From the NCBI GenBank assembly GCA_009740415.1, contig WOYE01000009.1, positions 372,001-436,000 on the forward strand: a DNA stretch of 64,000 nucleotides. Direction: 5' to 3'. Origin of the DNA: Planococcaceae bacterium Storch 2/2-2. GTDB taxonomy: Bacteria; Bacillota; Bacilli; Bacillales_A; Planococcaceae. Positions 8,309 to 16,546 of the stretch are shown one piece after another. Position numbers and translations under genes: made by a program. The notes below the pieces were generated by a model. It searched no databases and was not told the DNA's origin. It worked only from the letters and a program-made list of their open reading frames with translations. Position 1 is the stretch's first letter; each line of letters opens with the position of its first letter.

Positions 8309-9019
8309 TTAGACGCCTTGGCGATTTCCCCAAAGGAACGTATGGAGTTGAGGGAGTACGCGGACGTCTCCCATCGTAGGGGAAGCGAGCGCCCGTTCGA
8401 CAAGCGTTTCATATTGCTCGATCAAGTACGGAAGAAGTGTCGCTTCGTCTCGTTCTTCTATTTCACCATTGCCGGGTTGTAAAAAGAATGGGATCGTCGG
8501 GTAGCGTTCATGAACCGTTTGAGCGAACTCGAAATCTTCTTCGTTAAATACGACGACTTTTAAGCTGAGCCGATCCAGGTCGGTCCGTTCGATAAAAGCG
8601 TCGAGTGTCGAGAAGTCCGTCGTCATGAGCGAGCTCGGTGGTTTCGGTGAAACGGTGACCGAATCGATCCGGTTCACCCACGGTTGCCAAAACGTTCCTT
8701 GTGTTTCGACTGCCGTTTGCCAACCTTCCTGTTCAAACGCATCGATCAAATGACCGATCGACGCATGAAGGAGCGGATTGCCGCCCGACAACGTAACGTG
8801 TTTCGTGCGGTCCGCTCCCTTTCTTTTTAACGCATCGACGATTTCGGAAGGGGTCATCCCTTCAGGACGTGCAGAACCGTCCCACGTGAACGAAGAGTCA
8901 CACCAGTCGCAACGGTAGTCGCAACCGGACGTGCGGACGAACATCGTCTGTTCGCCGATGACGCTTCCTTCCCCTTGAATCGTCGGCCCGAATAGTTCGA
9001 GAATCGGAATCTTACGCAT
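8309..9019 (-). CDS. queE: 7-carboxy-7-deazaguanine synthase
   Basis: 236 aa radical-SAM enzyme. The CxxxCxxC cluster motif is Cys33, Cys37, Cys40 (SGCDYRCDWC), and the ELFGPTIQGEG N terminus and LSGGNP segment are typical of QueE. It contracts 6-carboxytetrahydropterin to 7-carboxy-7-deazaguanine for queuosine. The start at 9019 lies inside the end of queD (8-base overlap), pointing to translational coupling; the longer frame to 9088 would run back through queD. It is the last gene of the riboswitch-controlled operon. Confidence 0.95.
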   Translation of the reverse strand: MRKIPILELFGPTIQGEGSVIGEQTMFVRTSGCDYRCDWCDSSFTWDGSARPEGMTPSEIVDALKRKGADRTKHVTLSGGNPLLHASIGHLIDAFEQEGWQTAVETQGTFWQPWVNRIDSVTVSPKPPSSLMTTDFSTLDAFIERTDLDRLSLKVVVFNEEDFEFAQTVHERYPTIPFFLQPGNGEIEERDEATLLPYLIEQYETLVERALASPTMGDVRVLPQLHTFLWGNRQGV

Positions 9020-9443
9020 CGAAGTCACTTGCTTTCGGACGGTAGACGACGTAGCTCGTCGGTGTTTCACGCACGAGTACTTGCGCACATTTCGGACGGT
9101 TTTCTTTCTCGTCTAAAATCGTTTGAATCGTCTTCCAAATGTAAGCAGCGACGGCTTCTGTCGTCGGGAACGTTTCCCCGTTAAACGCTGGGTGATCGTT
9201 CATGAGCGAGTGGTCAAATACGCCATGAATGGCATCTTTTAACGCTTTGAAGTCGATTAAAAATCCGACTTCGTCCAGCTCATCTCCGACGATCGTCACG
9301 TTGACGAAATACGTATGACCGTGCATACGTTCACAAACGCCTGCAGAAGGGTGTGGAATGAAATGCGCCGCTGCAAAGTGCATATCTTTGTTCAATTCGT
9401 AGCGGTAATCGTGCGTCGCCTGTGGATAAAATTGTTGTAACAT
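9012..9443 (-). CDS. queD: 6-carboxytetrahydropterin synthase
   Basis: 143 aa. Zinc ligands His27, His41 and His43 (AAAHFI, MHGHTY) and catalytic Cys37 (SAGVCERMHGH) are in place. It converts dihydroneopterin triphosphate to 6-carboxytetrahydropterin, the QueE substrate. The start at 9443 shares one base with the queC stop and the end overlaps queE, so the three are translated from one message. GTP cyclohydrolase I (FolE) is not in the window. Confidence 0.95.
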   Translation of the reverse strand: MLQQFYPQATHDYRYELNKDMHFAAAHFIPHPSAGVCERMHGHTYFVNVTIVGDELDEVGFLIDFKALKDAIHGVFDHSLMNDHPAFNGETFPTTEAVAAYIWKTIQTILDEKENRPKCAQVLVRETPTSYVVYRPKASDFDA

Positions 9444-10108
9444 TATTGTTCACCACCTTTACTTCGTAAGTATTGCTCGAGACCTTCGTTTCGTAAACGA
9501 CAGGCAGGACACTCGCCACATCCGCTTGCTGGAATGCCTTCGTAACAAGTGAGCGTTCGCTCGCGGACGAAGTCGAGTGCACCGAGTTCATCAGACAATT
9601 TCCAAACTCCTGCTTTGTCGAGCCACATGAGTGGCGTATGGAAAACGAAGTCGGAATCCATCGCGAGATTGATCGTCACGTTAAGTGACTTCATAAAATC
9701 ATCGCGGCAATCCGGATATCCGCTAAAGTCGGTTTCGCTCACACCTGTAACAATGTGGCGAGCACCGACAGAATAAGCGTACACGGCAGCGAACGAGAAG
9801 AAGAGGTGATTGCGTCCGGGAACGAACGTATTCGGCAAACCGTCTTCACGTTCTTCAATCGGAATGTTCGCTTTCGTGAGCGCATTCGGTGTGAGTTCAT
9901 TCATGACGTGCATCGGAATAATATGAAACGGAACGTCGAGTTGCTCAGCGATCGCTTGTGCATGTTCGAGTTCTTTCCGATGCCGCTGTCCGTAATCGAA
10001 ACTGATCGTATACACGTCAGAAAATCGTTGTTTCGCCCAAAAAAGGCACGTCGTACTATCTTGGCCGCCGCTAAAAACGACGACCGCTTTGTCATTATGT
10101 GGTGACAT
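9443..10108 (-). CDS. queC: 7-cyano-7-deazaguanine (preQ0) synthase
   Basis: 221 aa. ATP pyrophosphatase PP-loop SGGQDS (residues 13-18) is followed by the FDYGQRH motif. A C-terminal four-Cys zinc site ([14 protein letters not shown]) is present. It turns 7-carboxy-7-deazaguanine into preQ0 with ATP and ammonia. It is the first gene of queC-queD-queE, 10 bases downstream of the preQ1 riboswitch, whose 3' end is the gene's own ribosome binding region. Confidence 0.95.
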   Translation of the reverse strand: MSPHNDKAVVVFSGGQDSTTCLFWAKQRFSDVYTISFDYGQRHRKELEHAQAIAEQLDVPFHIIPMHVMNELTPNALTKANIPIEEREDGLPNTFVPGRNHLFFSFAAVYAYSVGARHIVTGVSETDFSGYPDCRDDFMKSLNVTINLAMDSDFVFHTPLMWLDKAGVWKLSDELGALDFVRERTLTCYEGIPASGCGECPACRLRNEGLEQYLRSKGGEQ

Positions 10109-10118
10109 GTTTTCGTCA

Positions 10119-10156
10119 GCTCCTTAGTTTTTTGAAGAGGGATTTTTCGAACCTCT
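10119..10156 (-). promoter_or_regulatory. preQ1-I riboswitch of queCDE
   Basis: On the minus strand the sequence reads AGAGGTTC, A-rich loop, ATCCCTC, then an A-rich tail and CTAAGGAG. This is the class I preQ1 aptamer pattern of one stem plus an H-type pseudoknot. The CTAAGGAG end lies just upstream of the queC ATG, so ligand binding should hide the Shine-Dalgarno site. No separate terminator is visible. Confidence 0.9.
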
Positions 10157-10178
10157 ATTCCATGATGGAAACAAAGTG

Positions 10179-10187
10179 AGTATATCA
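10179..10187 (-). promoter_or_regulatory. Extended -10 promoter for queC
   Basis: Minus-strand TGATATACT is an extended -10 element about 25 bases upstream of the aptamer. No good -35 is seen at 17 bases. Confidence 0.4.
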
Positions 10188-10308
10188 TATTTTTTAGTCA
10201 ATGTACCGTAATTTCGCTCTCCGTCGATTGTAGAAAAATGGTATACTAACGCCGAGAACACTTGTAGGGAAGTGGATCGATGAAAACGAGGAAAGGAAGG
10301 AGAAGACG

Positions 10309-11298
10309 ATGAAACGTTTAGTAGTAGGAGTGATGATGCTCTTCGTCTTGTCGATCGTAACGGCATGCAGTTCGAATAGTTACGAAGAAGCGATAGAGCG
10401 TGGGACGGAAGCATATGAAGAAGGACTATGGAAACGAGCAGAAAACGAATTTCAGCGCGCGCTTGACGAAAAGGAAGAAAGTGAGCTCGCCAAAGAATGG
10501 TTGGAAGCGACCGAACGAACGTTAATTTTGTACGATGCGAAAGATGCAGGGATGTGGAAAGACGTTCGTCTCTTATTAGAAGAATTTGAACAGACGTCAT
10601 ATGAGGCAATCGGTCGATCGGGTCAGCAATTGATCCGTGAAAAAGTCGAAGATGTGCAAATTGCTTACGACCGATATAAAGAGTCGCTCGGATCGTACGA
10701 ACAACAAATAGAGACGATTGAACAGCTCGTTAATAAAGAAGCGTATGAACGAGCTGCTCGTTTACTCGATGAATTAGAAGACGACAAACGGTTTACGAAA
10801 GAACAGTATCGAAAGCTGTACGAACGGTACGAGCAACTTCGTGAACTCGTCGAAGTTGGAATGCATGAACGAGCAGAAGAGCGAGATCCTTCACCTGAAA
10901 AGAAAGAAGTCATTGAACGCCCATCCAAACAGGAGCGCCCGGATCGTCCGGATGAGTCGCCGAAACGAGAAAGTGCAGCGAAACAGCCATCGGTCCCGAC
11001 GGCAGAAGACCCGACAGTGACGATTGTAGAACCCGAGACACCAGCCGAACGTCCGGAATTGACGACGGATGAACAATTGTTAGAACAACTCGTCCAACGA
11101 GGAGGCTGGAGTGACATGCAACTGTATCCAGGCGGAGAGCCGTATACGAACCGTTACGGCGATTGGTCGATTCAACTGTTTGAAATCATTGCCGGCGATG
11201 AAGAATTTTTCGGTGATTATGCGTACGATGCCGAAAAAGATCTATTTTACGACAATTATTACGCCGAGCGAGGAGACATCCGTTATTTTGATTTTTAA
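10309..11298 (+). CDS. Lipoprotein with TPR-like helical repeats
   Basis: 329 aa. Signal peptide with lipobox IVTAC (Cys20). Residues 24-190 are charged amphipathic helices (YEEAIERGTEAYEEGLWKRA...) with the AxxxxxxGxWxxA look of tetratricopeptide repeats. Then comes a Pro/Glu/Arg-rich linker (about 195-250) and a short aromatic C-terminal domain with GGW, NRYGDW and FFGDY. The ending is not recognised. An extended -10 TGGTATACT lies at about 10235. RBS GGAAGGAGAAG precedes the ATG. Likely envelope-associated; function unknown. Confidence 0.7.
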   Translation: MKRLVVGVMMLFVLSIVTACSSNSYEEAIERGTEAYEEGLWKRAENEFQRALDEKEESELAKEWLEATERTLILYDAKDAGMWKDVRLLLEEFEQTSYEAIGRSGQQLIREKVEDVQIAYDRYKESLGSYEQQIETIEQLVNKEAYERAARLLDELEDDKRFTKEQYRKLYERYEQLRELVEVGMHERAEERDPSPEKKEVIERPSKQERPDRPDESPKRESAAKQPSVPTAEDPTVTIVEPETPAERPELTTDEQLLEQLVQRGGWSDMQLYPGGEPYTNRYGDWSIQLFEIIAGDEEFFGDYAYDAEKDLFYDNYYAERGDIRYFDF

Positions 11299-11390
11299 TA
11301 AAAGTGAATTAAATTAATCGAAAGTTAATAATATTTTAGCGTTATCTTCATCTCACTCTTTTATACTAGAAGCGAAAGGTGGAGGATGAA

Positions 11391-11930
11391 ATGAAACGTT
11401 TATGGATTGCGCCAGCACTCGCAACGGCATTACTTGGTGGAACGATCGGTTACGGAGTAACGAATGGTGGAATGGAGGAGGCGAAAGCTGAATTCGCGCC
11501 GACAGCTGTACTCGGAATGACGGAACAATCGGACGTAGAGACGGTGACAAACGAACAGTTAGCTTCGTTCGGAGGGGTCGTCGTTGAAGTGGAAGAGGAA
11601 CGTCAAGCGTTCGGAACGTACGTTGAAGTGAAAGTCGTAACAACGGACGGGATGAAAGAGAAGTGGAACAACCGAACGGGCTCGTGGGAACGTGTCAAAG
11701 CGAAACCAGCTTCGTATCGTGCATGGGATGAAGTGACTTGCGATGCAGTCGAAGCGATCGAACGAGCGAAAACGTACGGCGAAGGCCGTGTCACCGAGTG
11801 GGAATTGAAAGAAAAGAACGGCCGCCTCGTCTACAAAGTGAAGTTAAAAACGACGATGTACGAAACGAAAGTGACGCTCGATGCCGTAACCGGTGACGTC
11901 ATTCAAACGAAAAAGAAAATGCGTTCGTAA
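11391..11930 (+). CDS. PepSY-domain exported/membrane protein
   Basis: 179 aa. The N-terminal hydrophobic segment (residues 4-22) is a signal anchor or signal peptide. The last 60 residues (AVEAIERAKTYGEGRVTEWELKE..., VYKVKL, VTLDAVTGDVI) form a PepSY domain, a fold linked to protease inhibition or peptidase control outside the membrane. ATG 11391 is preceded by GGTGGAGG; the in-frame GTG 11379 overlaps that site. Monocistronic, ending at the palindromic terminator at 11962. Similar domains occur in the 49942 gene. Confidence 0.75.
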   Translation: MKRLWIAPALATALLGGTIGYGVTNGGMEEAKAEFAPTAVLGMTEQSDVETVTNEQLASFGGVVVEVEEERQAFGTYVEVKVVTTDGMKEKWNNRTGSWERVKAKPASYRAWDEVTCDAVEAIERAKTYGEGRVTEWELKEKNGRLVYKVKLKTTMYETKVTLDAVTGDVIQTKKKMRS

Positions 11931-11961
11931 TGAAAAAGGCTTGACGAATAGTGAGCGAATT

Positions 11962-11999
11962 AAAAAAGACACTTGAATGATCATTCAAGTGTCTTTTTG
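11962..11999. terminator. Bidirectional terminator after PepSY gene
   Basis: Perfect palindrome 11963-11998 with A run before and T run after; no unpaired loop needed beyond the central bases. Confidence 0.9.
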
Positions 12000-12504
12000 C
12001 TCATATAGAAACTATTTTGTTGGAGCCTCTTTTTTTCAGGCTCCATAATATATGTTGGCGTTTTCGTACAATTCCTTCGGATTTGCAGGCAAGGCGTGAG
12101 GCTCGCTCTTCAACTTCCCCTTTCTTCGCAGAAAGGGGGGATTGGGAGAGCTCGCTTTCCCGCAGGCGTCCGCAAATCCTAACGGAATTGTCCACGCTAA
12201 AAGACGTATGCTCTCCCATTTGTTCGATATACTTTAACTGCTAATAAAAAAGCATAGAAGCGTACCGTTTCTACGCTAAAAAGATGGCAAACAGAAATTT
12301 TGAATAGCTTTGTTTATCATTACACGAATGGATTTGTAGAAGAGTTAAATAATAAAACAAAAGTGATCGAAATGGAGCCTACGGCTTCCACTCTTTCGAT
12401 CACTTTCGCGCAAAGATTTTGTTAAGTCATGCTTATAAAAATATAGGCTCGACGATTGGGTGACGTTTAGGTCACCCCAACATTTGAAATAGAACCTTTT
12501 TTCA
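12000..12504. other. 505-bp gene-free region packed with inverted repeats
   Basis: Five separate foldback structures: a GGAGCCT/AGGCTCC hairpin with T-rich loop (12022-12044), the structured repeat R2 (12054-12217), an imperfect hairpin at about 12252-12278, a long hairpin (about 12359-12407, AAAGTGATCGAAA arms), and a stem at 12456-12480. The last lies past the stop of the minus-strand gene at 12505 and may terminate it. No ORF has a ribosome site. It looks like an accumulation site for small non-coding elements. Confidence 0.6.
12054..12217 (+). repeat. Dispersed structured repeat, copy R2 (fullest copy)
   Basis: Imperfect inverted-repeat arms at about 12054-12092 and 12162-12202 share ACAATTCC and GGATTTGC on opposite strands. 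They flank an inner hairpin CCCCTTTC/GAAAGGGG. The segment GACGCCTGCGGGAAAGCGAGC (minus strand) recurs at 26283-26303, and the left arm recurs at 8180-8225. Confidence 0.65.
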
Positions 12505-12804
12505 TTAGTCGATCATCGCTGAAAAGCCAGCATCGTCGTCGAATTGAAGATCGATCGAAGCGCTCATCGGATCGATCGGTGAATAGTCGTCGAGCCAAAA
12601 GCGAATCGCTGCGATCAGTTCGACCATCGAAATTTCGTGATGCATCGTGTCGCCTTCCCAAATTTCTGCGCCGAATGGCTGTGCCATTTCGTCATCGTAA
12701 AAAAGATCGACGACGACGTCTTCCGGGTCGATGTTCAATTTGTTCGCTTCGTAAATGCATACTGCATTGACGATTAAATCTTGATCCATTACGAATGATT
12801 CCAT
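12505..12804 (-). CDS. DUF2653 (YxcD-like) small acidic protein
   Basis: 99 aa, acidic and soluble. The segment LIVNAVCIYEANKLNIDPEDVVVDLFYDDE followed by GAEIW resembles the Bacillus YxcD/DUF2653 family, whose function is unknown. It overlaps the end of the upstream gene by 16 bases. The ATG at 12804 has GAGGAC 8 bases before it, while an alternative ATG at 12789 forms a TAATG stop-start with the upstream stop. Either way the two genes are translationally coupled. Confidence 0.7.
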   Translation of the reverse strand: MESFVMDQDLIVNAVCIYEANKLNIDPEDVVVDLFYDDEMAQPFGAEIWEGDTMHHEISMVELIAAIRFWLDDYSPIDPMSASIDLQFDDDAGFSAMID

Positions 12805-13250
12805 CGTTCATCGTCCTCTTTTTTCTTTTTATTTTTGTCTGTGAACAACCAGACGAGCAACTTTCGGATGAGACCGATCACGATAATGATCGCTACAATA
12901 TTAATGATCGCTCCGAGAATCGGCGCGAGCGCTCCCATCCCACCGAGTAAGCTACCGAAGAGAAGACCGGCTAACCCACCGAAAAGAAGTGCGCCCATGA
13001 CGCCACCTGTTTTCTTCTGTTGTTGCTGTTGGTTTTGTTTGTTTTTCTGTTGTTCTTGTTTTTTCTGCTGTTGCGTTTTGTTCTTTTGCACGTTCGTTTG
13101 TTGCTTGTTTTTGTTCGGTTGGAAATTTTGCTTCCCAGATGATTTTCGTTTCGCTTCTACCATACCGTCATCGTGGAAGACGATTGAACCGACCGTCGGT
13201 GAAAAAATAAGCGTGAACGCAAGTAAACTTGCGAGAACTTTTTTCAACAT
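12789..13250 (-). CDS. Exported Gln/Lys/Asn-rich protein with Gly-rich membrane segments
   Basis: 153 aa. Signal peptide (residues 1-20). About 45 residues of Q/K/N low-complexity sequence (residues 40-85). A Gly/Leu-rich hydrophobic pair then follows (LLFGGLAGLLFGSLLGG, IVAIIIVIGLI) and a charged tail KNKKKKEDD. The layout recalls exported Tim44-type or YxcE-like small proteins next to DUF2653, but I cannot name a family. ATG 13250 has GGAGGAG upstream. It is divergent from the DUF4003 gene and coupled to the 12505 gene. Confidence 0.65.
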   Translation of the reverse strand: MLKKVLASLLAFTLIFSPTVGSIVFHDDGMVEAKRKSSGKQNFQPNKNKQQTNVQKNKTQQQKKQEQQKNKQNQQQQQKKTGGVMGALLFGGLAGLLFGSLLGGMGALAPILGAIINIVAIIIVIGLIRKLLVWLFTDKNKKKKEDDERWNHS

Positions 13251-13366
13251 ATACAAACTCCTCCTATTTATTAAAGACTCTTCTTCATTGTACGGAAAGT
13301 TGGATGAAAACGCACGTATAATGCTATGAAACTTTTTGAGCGAATCGACGTATGTAAAGAAAGGAT

Positions 13367-14275
13367 GTGGTGGAATTGGAAACTTGGTATGAAACGTACG
13401 AGGCTGTCGAACGCGCGTTAAAGTGGCGGGTCGGAAAACCTCAGCTCGTCTCGCTCGCAGCGATGTATCATCGACGCGGGAAGTCGTTTGATGAAGCGGA
13501 ATGGAAAGCGATCCGAAACGAATGGAACCGCCAGACGAAATGGTACTCGTTCGCCCGAGGGCAGGCGTATTACTCATTGTATCCGGCTTTGCTCGATGCG
13601 AGTGATCGAGCGCGAGAAATGGAACGACTTCAAAGTGCCTACGATCAACTCGTCACCGCTGGATTTCCACGAGGATCGTTCACGTACATGGCTGCGCGTT
13701 ACGTCGCAAGTGAGCAGCACGTCGAACGGGCCGCTCTTCTTTACAAGCAGTTGAAAAAAACGTATCGATTCGTTGCAACGCCGGATGACATTCCGTTCGT
13801 TTTACTCGTTATGAAACGAACGTGGGGCGTAGAAGAAGCACTCGAAACGATCCAGCAGTACGTAGATGCGTTTCAAGCGATTCGCTTGAAAAAAGGGAAC
13901 GAATGGCTTTGGCTCGCTCAATTGTTCGCAGCAGCGGAAGGAAACTTTTCAAACGAACGGGTGGAGCGATTTATAGAAGAGCGACGAACCCTTGAACGAG
14001 TCGGTGAGCGTTTCGAAGCGAAGCAGTATCCGTTCGTTGGCATGCTTGCGCTCGTCGAGTTGACTGAAAAAGAGAAGGACGAATGGGTCGAGCATTATGA
14101 ACGGTTGACGAGTCGAGAGCCGCTCCGTTCGCTCCGATCGTTCGCCCTTTGGATCGCCCTCGAACAAACGGTAGACGTAACGAAAGGGGAAGTCGAATGG
14201 ATGATCTCGACGATCGTTGAAATGATGCATGAAGCGCAAAGTGCCGCGATCGCAACGTATGCTGCGATTTTTTAA
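13367..14275 (+). CDS. DUF4003-like helical protein
   Basis: 302 aa, soluble, nearly all alpha-helical. The start (YETYEAVERALKWRVGKPQLVSLAAMYHRRGKSFD) and the helix-repeat layout match my memory of DUF4003 in Bacillaceae, a family without known function. Start is uncertain: GTG 13367, GTG 13370 and TTG 13376 are all in frame behind AAAGAAAGG; 13370 gives the best spacing among the GTGs. Monocistronic, ending at the shared hairpin at 14284. Confidence 0.65.
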   Translation: MVELETWYETYEAVERALKWRVGKPQLVSLAAMYHRRGKSFDEAEWKAIRNEWNRQTKWYSFARGQAYYSLYPALLDASDRAREMERLQSAYDQLVTAGFPRGSFTYMAARYVASEQHVERAALLYKQLKKTYRFVATPDDIPFVLLVMKRTWGVEEALETIQQYVDAFQAIRLKKGNEWLWLAQLFAAAEGNFSNERVERFIEERRTLERVGERFEAKQYPFVGMLALVELTEKEKDEWVEHYERLTSREPLRSLRSFALWIALEQTVDVTKGEVEWMISTIVEMMHEAQSAAIATYAAIF

Positions 14276-14283
14276 CGAAAGGA

Positions 14284-14309
14284 AACCGCATCGGATGTCC
14301 GATGCGGTT
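14284..14309. terminator. Hairpin between convergent genes
   Basis: Twelve-pair perfect stem AACCGCATCGGA with a two-base centre, in the gap between stops at 14275 (+) and 14318 (-). T run is short on both sides. Confidence 0.65.
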
Positions 14310-14317
14310 CATTAGTG

Positions 14318-15505
14318 TTATTGATCAAGGTGGCGGATGACGCGTTCATTCACCGTATGGACGAGTGCGTTGCGTCCTGTACTTTCGACGAACCAAGCGA
14401 TCGTGTCGTGCTGGTTGGCGAGGTCTTTCACTTTGTACATCGCATCGTGCGACGTCGATGAGGTGACGAGAATGACGACATCATGTTTTTTCACTTCGGC
14501 TTTCATTCGTTTCGCATTCAAATTGTTCGGGTCGTTCGTAAGCGGTGAAGCGCCGAGTGTTTTCAACTGCTTCTCAAGAAATTGAATTTCATTCATGTTC
14601 GTCGTCAATAACAACACGTTTTTCTTTTTCCAAAACGCTCGTAGTTGTTCTTCAAGAGCCGGGTCGGCGACCGACGGCGTTTTGTCTTCAGTTGGCGCTT
14701 GTTCTTTTCGTTCATTCGCCTCTTTCATTTTCATATGAATCGTTTTGCTCGGTTCTTCGGTCGAATGTTTCCAAATGACGGCCGCGTGTTCTTGAACGGG
14801 TTCATATGACGGAAACGCGATGTCAATGATATCGCCTTCTTCGAGCGACCATTTGTCAATGTCTCGGTCGGTTAATTTAAGCGAAACGATATGGTCGTCC
14901 CATTTGATCATTTTTCCTTCCGCAGTCCGTTTGACGCCGAGATAGCCGGTCTCTAACATGTCGACGGTACAATATCGGTATTCGGTTCGTCCTTCTGGAT
15001 GAGGGAGTGGTGTTTTTTCAATGAGTTCATAGTTGCATCGCTCGTTCGGATCGGTCGCGCTCACCGGTTCACCGAGCGGAATGACACGAATCGTATCGCC
15101 GTGTTCGTAGTCGTATTCTCGAATCGTCTGTTCGGAAATGTAGTACGTTCCGAGCCGACCTCCGCGCATTTGTCGCTGCAACGGGTAAATGTGCTCCGTC
15201 TCTGTTTGTGCCACGACTTCTTCTGATGAAGGAAGGGAGACGTCGACGTGTTCCACCGGTGTCTGTTCGACTGGGGCGGGTGCTTGAACGGCCGTTGGCA
15301 TGGGCGCATGAGTGTTTTTTGTCGTTCGAGCCGTCGGTTCATGTCCGAGTGCTTTCAGTTGCGTATGCAATGTCGCCACACTTCGTAAACTGTCTAAAAA
15401 CAGTGCGATGAGTCGTTCGTTCGTGTCGTGTGACTCCGTAACCGGTCGTAGTTGCGTCACCATTTCATTCATGAGTTGTTCGTACGTTTCATTTAACGCG
15501 TGCAT
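14318..15505 (-). CDS. DUF2325-domain protein
   Basis: 395 aa, cytosolic. A helical N terminus and a Pro/Thr-rich linker (60-105) are followed by a beta-rich middle (RGGRLGTYYISEQTIREYDYEHGDTIRV, about 115-250). The last 100 residues are a DUF2325-type domain (VLLLTTNMNE..., DVVILVTSSTSHDAMYKVKDLA, TIAWFVESTGRNAL). DUF2325 is a putative nucleotide- or metal-linked Rossmann-like fold of unknown role. Three in-frame ATGs are adjacent; 15505 was chosen because AAAAGGAGA then lies 7 bases away. A perfect inverted repeat lies upstream at 15573-15590. Confidence 0.7.
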   Translation of the reverse strand: MHALNETYEQLMNEMVTQLRPVTESHDTNERLIALFLDSLRSVATLHTQLKALGHEPTARTTKNTHAPMPTAVQAPAPVEQTPVEHVDVSLPSSEEVVAQTETEHIYPLQRQMRGGRLGTYYISEQTIREYDYEHGDTIRVIPLGEPVSATDPNERCNYELIEKTPLPHPEGRTEYRYCTVDMLETGYLGVKRTAEGKMIKWDDHIVSLKLTDRDIDKWSLEEGDIIDIAFPSYEPVQEHAAVIWKHSTEEPSKTIHMKMKEANERKEQAPTEDKTPSVADPALEEQLRAFWKKKNVLLLTTNMNEIQFLEKQLKTLGASPLTNDPNNLNAKRMKAEVKKHDVVILVTSSTSHDAMYKVKDLANQHDTIAWFVESTGRNALVHTVNERVIRHLDQ

Positions 15506-15572
15506 CATCATTCTCCTTTTAGATGTTGGTATCGTGTCTTTCGTCGTTCAAATACACGATAAAACATGTAGG

Positions 15573-15590
15573 TGTACACGTATGTGTACA
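15573..15590. promoter_or_regulatory. Palindrome TGTACAC-N4-GTGTACA, possible operator
   Basis: Perfect 7-bp arms with a 4-bp spacer, 68-85 bases upstream of the DUF2325 gene start. The regulator is not identified; it does not fit the TnrA/GlnR box. Confidence 0.4.
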
Positions 15591-15624
15591 TTCAAAAAAG
15601 AGATGTTGCTACGCATTCAAAATG

Positions 15625-15661
15625 AAAAAACAGACATGCGCTCGGAAAGAGCACATGTCTG
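15625..15661 (-). terminator. Terminator of metNPQ
   Basis: CAGACATG/CATGTCTG stem with inner pairing; six A on the left form the U tail of the minus transcript. It lies just past the metQ stop. Confidence 0.85.
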
Positions 15662-15672
15662 TTCATGATCGT

Positions 15673-16509
15673 TCATTTTGCAGGGACGACAGAGCCGTTC
15701 CACTGTTCGAGCATAAATTCTTTCGTTTCGTCTGAGCGAAGCGCTTCGACGAGCGCTTTCACTGCTTTGTTGTCTTGATCTTCTGTACGTACGGCAACGA
15801 TGTTGACGTATGGTGAATCTTCGTTTTCGAGTGCGATCGCCTCTTCGCGAGGGTTAATGTCGTGGTCGAGCGCGAAGTTCGAGTTAATTAATACCGCATC
15901 TCCTTCGTCGTTTTCGTACATTTGAACGAGCATTTCAGGTGATGTCGAATCGTCAAATTCGAAGTGTTTCGGATTGTCCTCGATATCTTCGAGCGTCGCT
16001 TCTGATTTGTTCACATCGTCTTTTAACGTAATGAGTCCTTTTTCTTCTAAAAGAGCGAGCATGCGACCGTGGTCTGATACCGAACTACTTAATAAAATCG
16101 TCGCGCCTTCTGGAAGGTCGTCTAACGTTTTGTGACGTTTTGAATAAATGCCGATCGGCTCCATATGAATTTCGCCGGCGTTGGCGAAGTCATAGCCGTA
16201 TTCTTTTTTCTGGTTTTCGAAAAATTGAATATGTTGGTAGAAGTTTGCATCTAAGTCGCCCGATGCCAAATCTTTGTTCGCCATCGCGAATTCCGTATAC
16301 GTTTCAATTTCAAGGTCGATGCCTTGTTCTTCGAGTTGTGGTTTCACGAATTCGAGCAACTCTTCGTGTGGGTTCGGTGAAGCACCGACGACGAGTTTCG
16401 TTTCGTCTTGATCGTCTTTGTCTTTCGCATCGTCTGCTTTGTCGCCACCGCATGCTGCGAGAACGGCAACGAGTGAAGCGATGAGTACTGTGAGCCATAG
16501 TTTTTTCAT
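15673..16509 (-). CDS. metQ: D-methionine-binding lipoprotein of the methionine ABC importer
   Basis: 278 aa. Signal peptide with lipobox LAAC (Cys20), then an Asp/Lys-rich tether. The mature part is a NlpA/MetQ periplasmic-binding fold: LVVGASPNPHEELLE, LDANFYQHIQFFENQKK, EPIGIYSKRHK, SDHGRMLALLEEKGLI and VLINSNFALDHDINP are all family-typical. It captures methionine and related compounds at the outer membrane face and delivers them to MetP/MetN. Last gene of the S-box operon. Confidence 0.95.
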   Translation of the reverse strand: MKKLWLTVLIASLVAVLAACGGDKADDAKDKDDQDETKLVVGASPNPHEELLEFVKPQLEEQGIDLEIETYTEFAMANKDLASGDLDANFYQHIQFFENQKKEYGYDFANAGEIHMEPIGIYSKRHKTLDDLPEGATILLSSSVSDHGRMLALLEEKGLITLKDDVNKSEATLEDIEDNPKHFEFDDSTSPEMLVQMYENDEGDAVLINSNFALDHDINPREEAIALENEDSPYVNIVAVRTEDQDNKAVKALVEALRSDETKEFMLEQWNGSVVPAK

Positions 16510-16546
16510 AAAAAATCTCCCCTTTTGTTGTGTCGTTCGAGGCGGA

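Noticed and set aside
8106-8412. Two 75-codon minus-strand ORFs between SDR and queE
   Set aside because: Overlap repeat R1 and the queE terminator; no ribosome binding site.
12835-13329. Cys/Phe-rich plus-strand ORF
   Set aside because: Antisense image of the Gln/Lys-rich repeat in the 12789-13250 gene; composition is an artefact.
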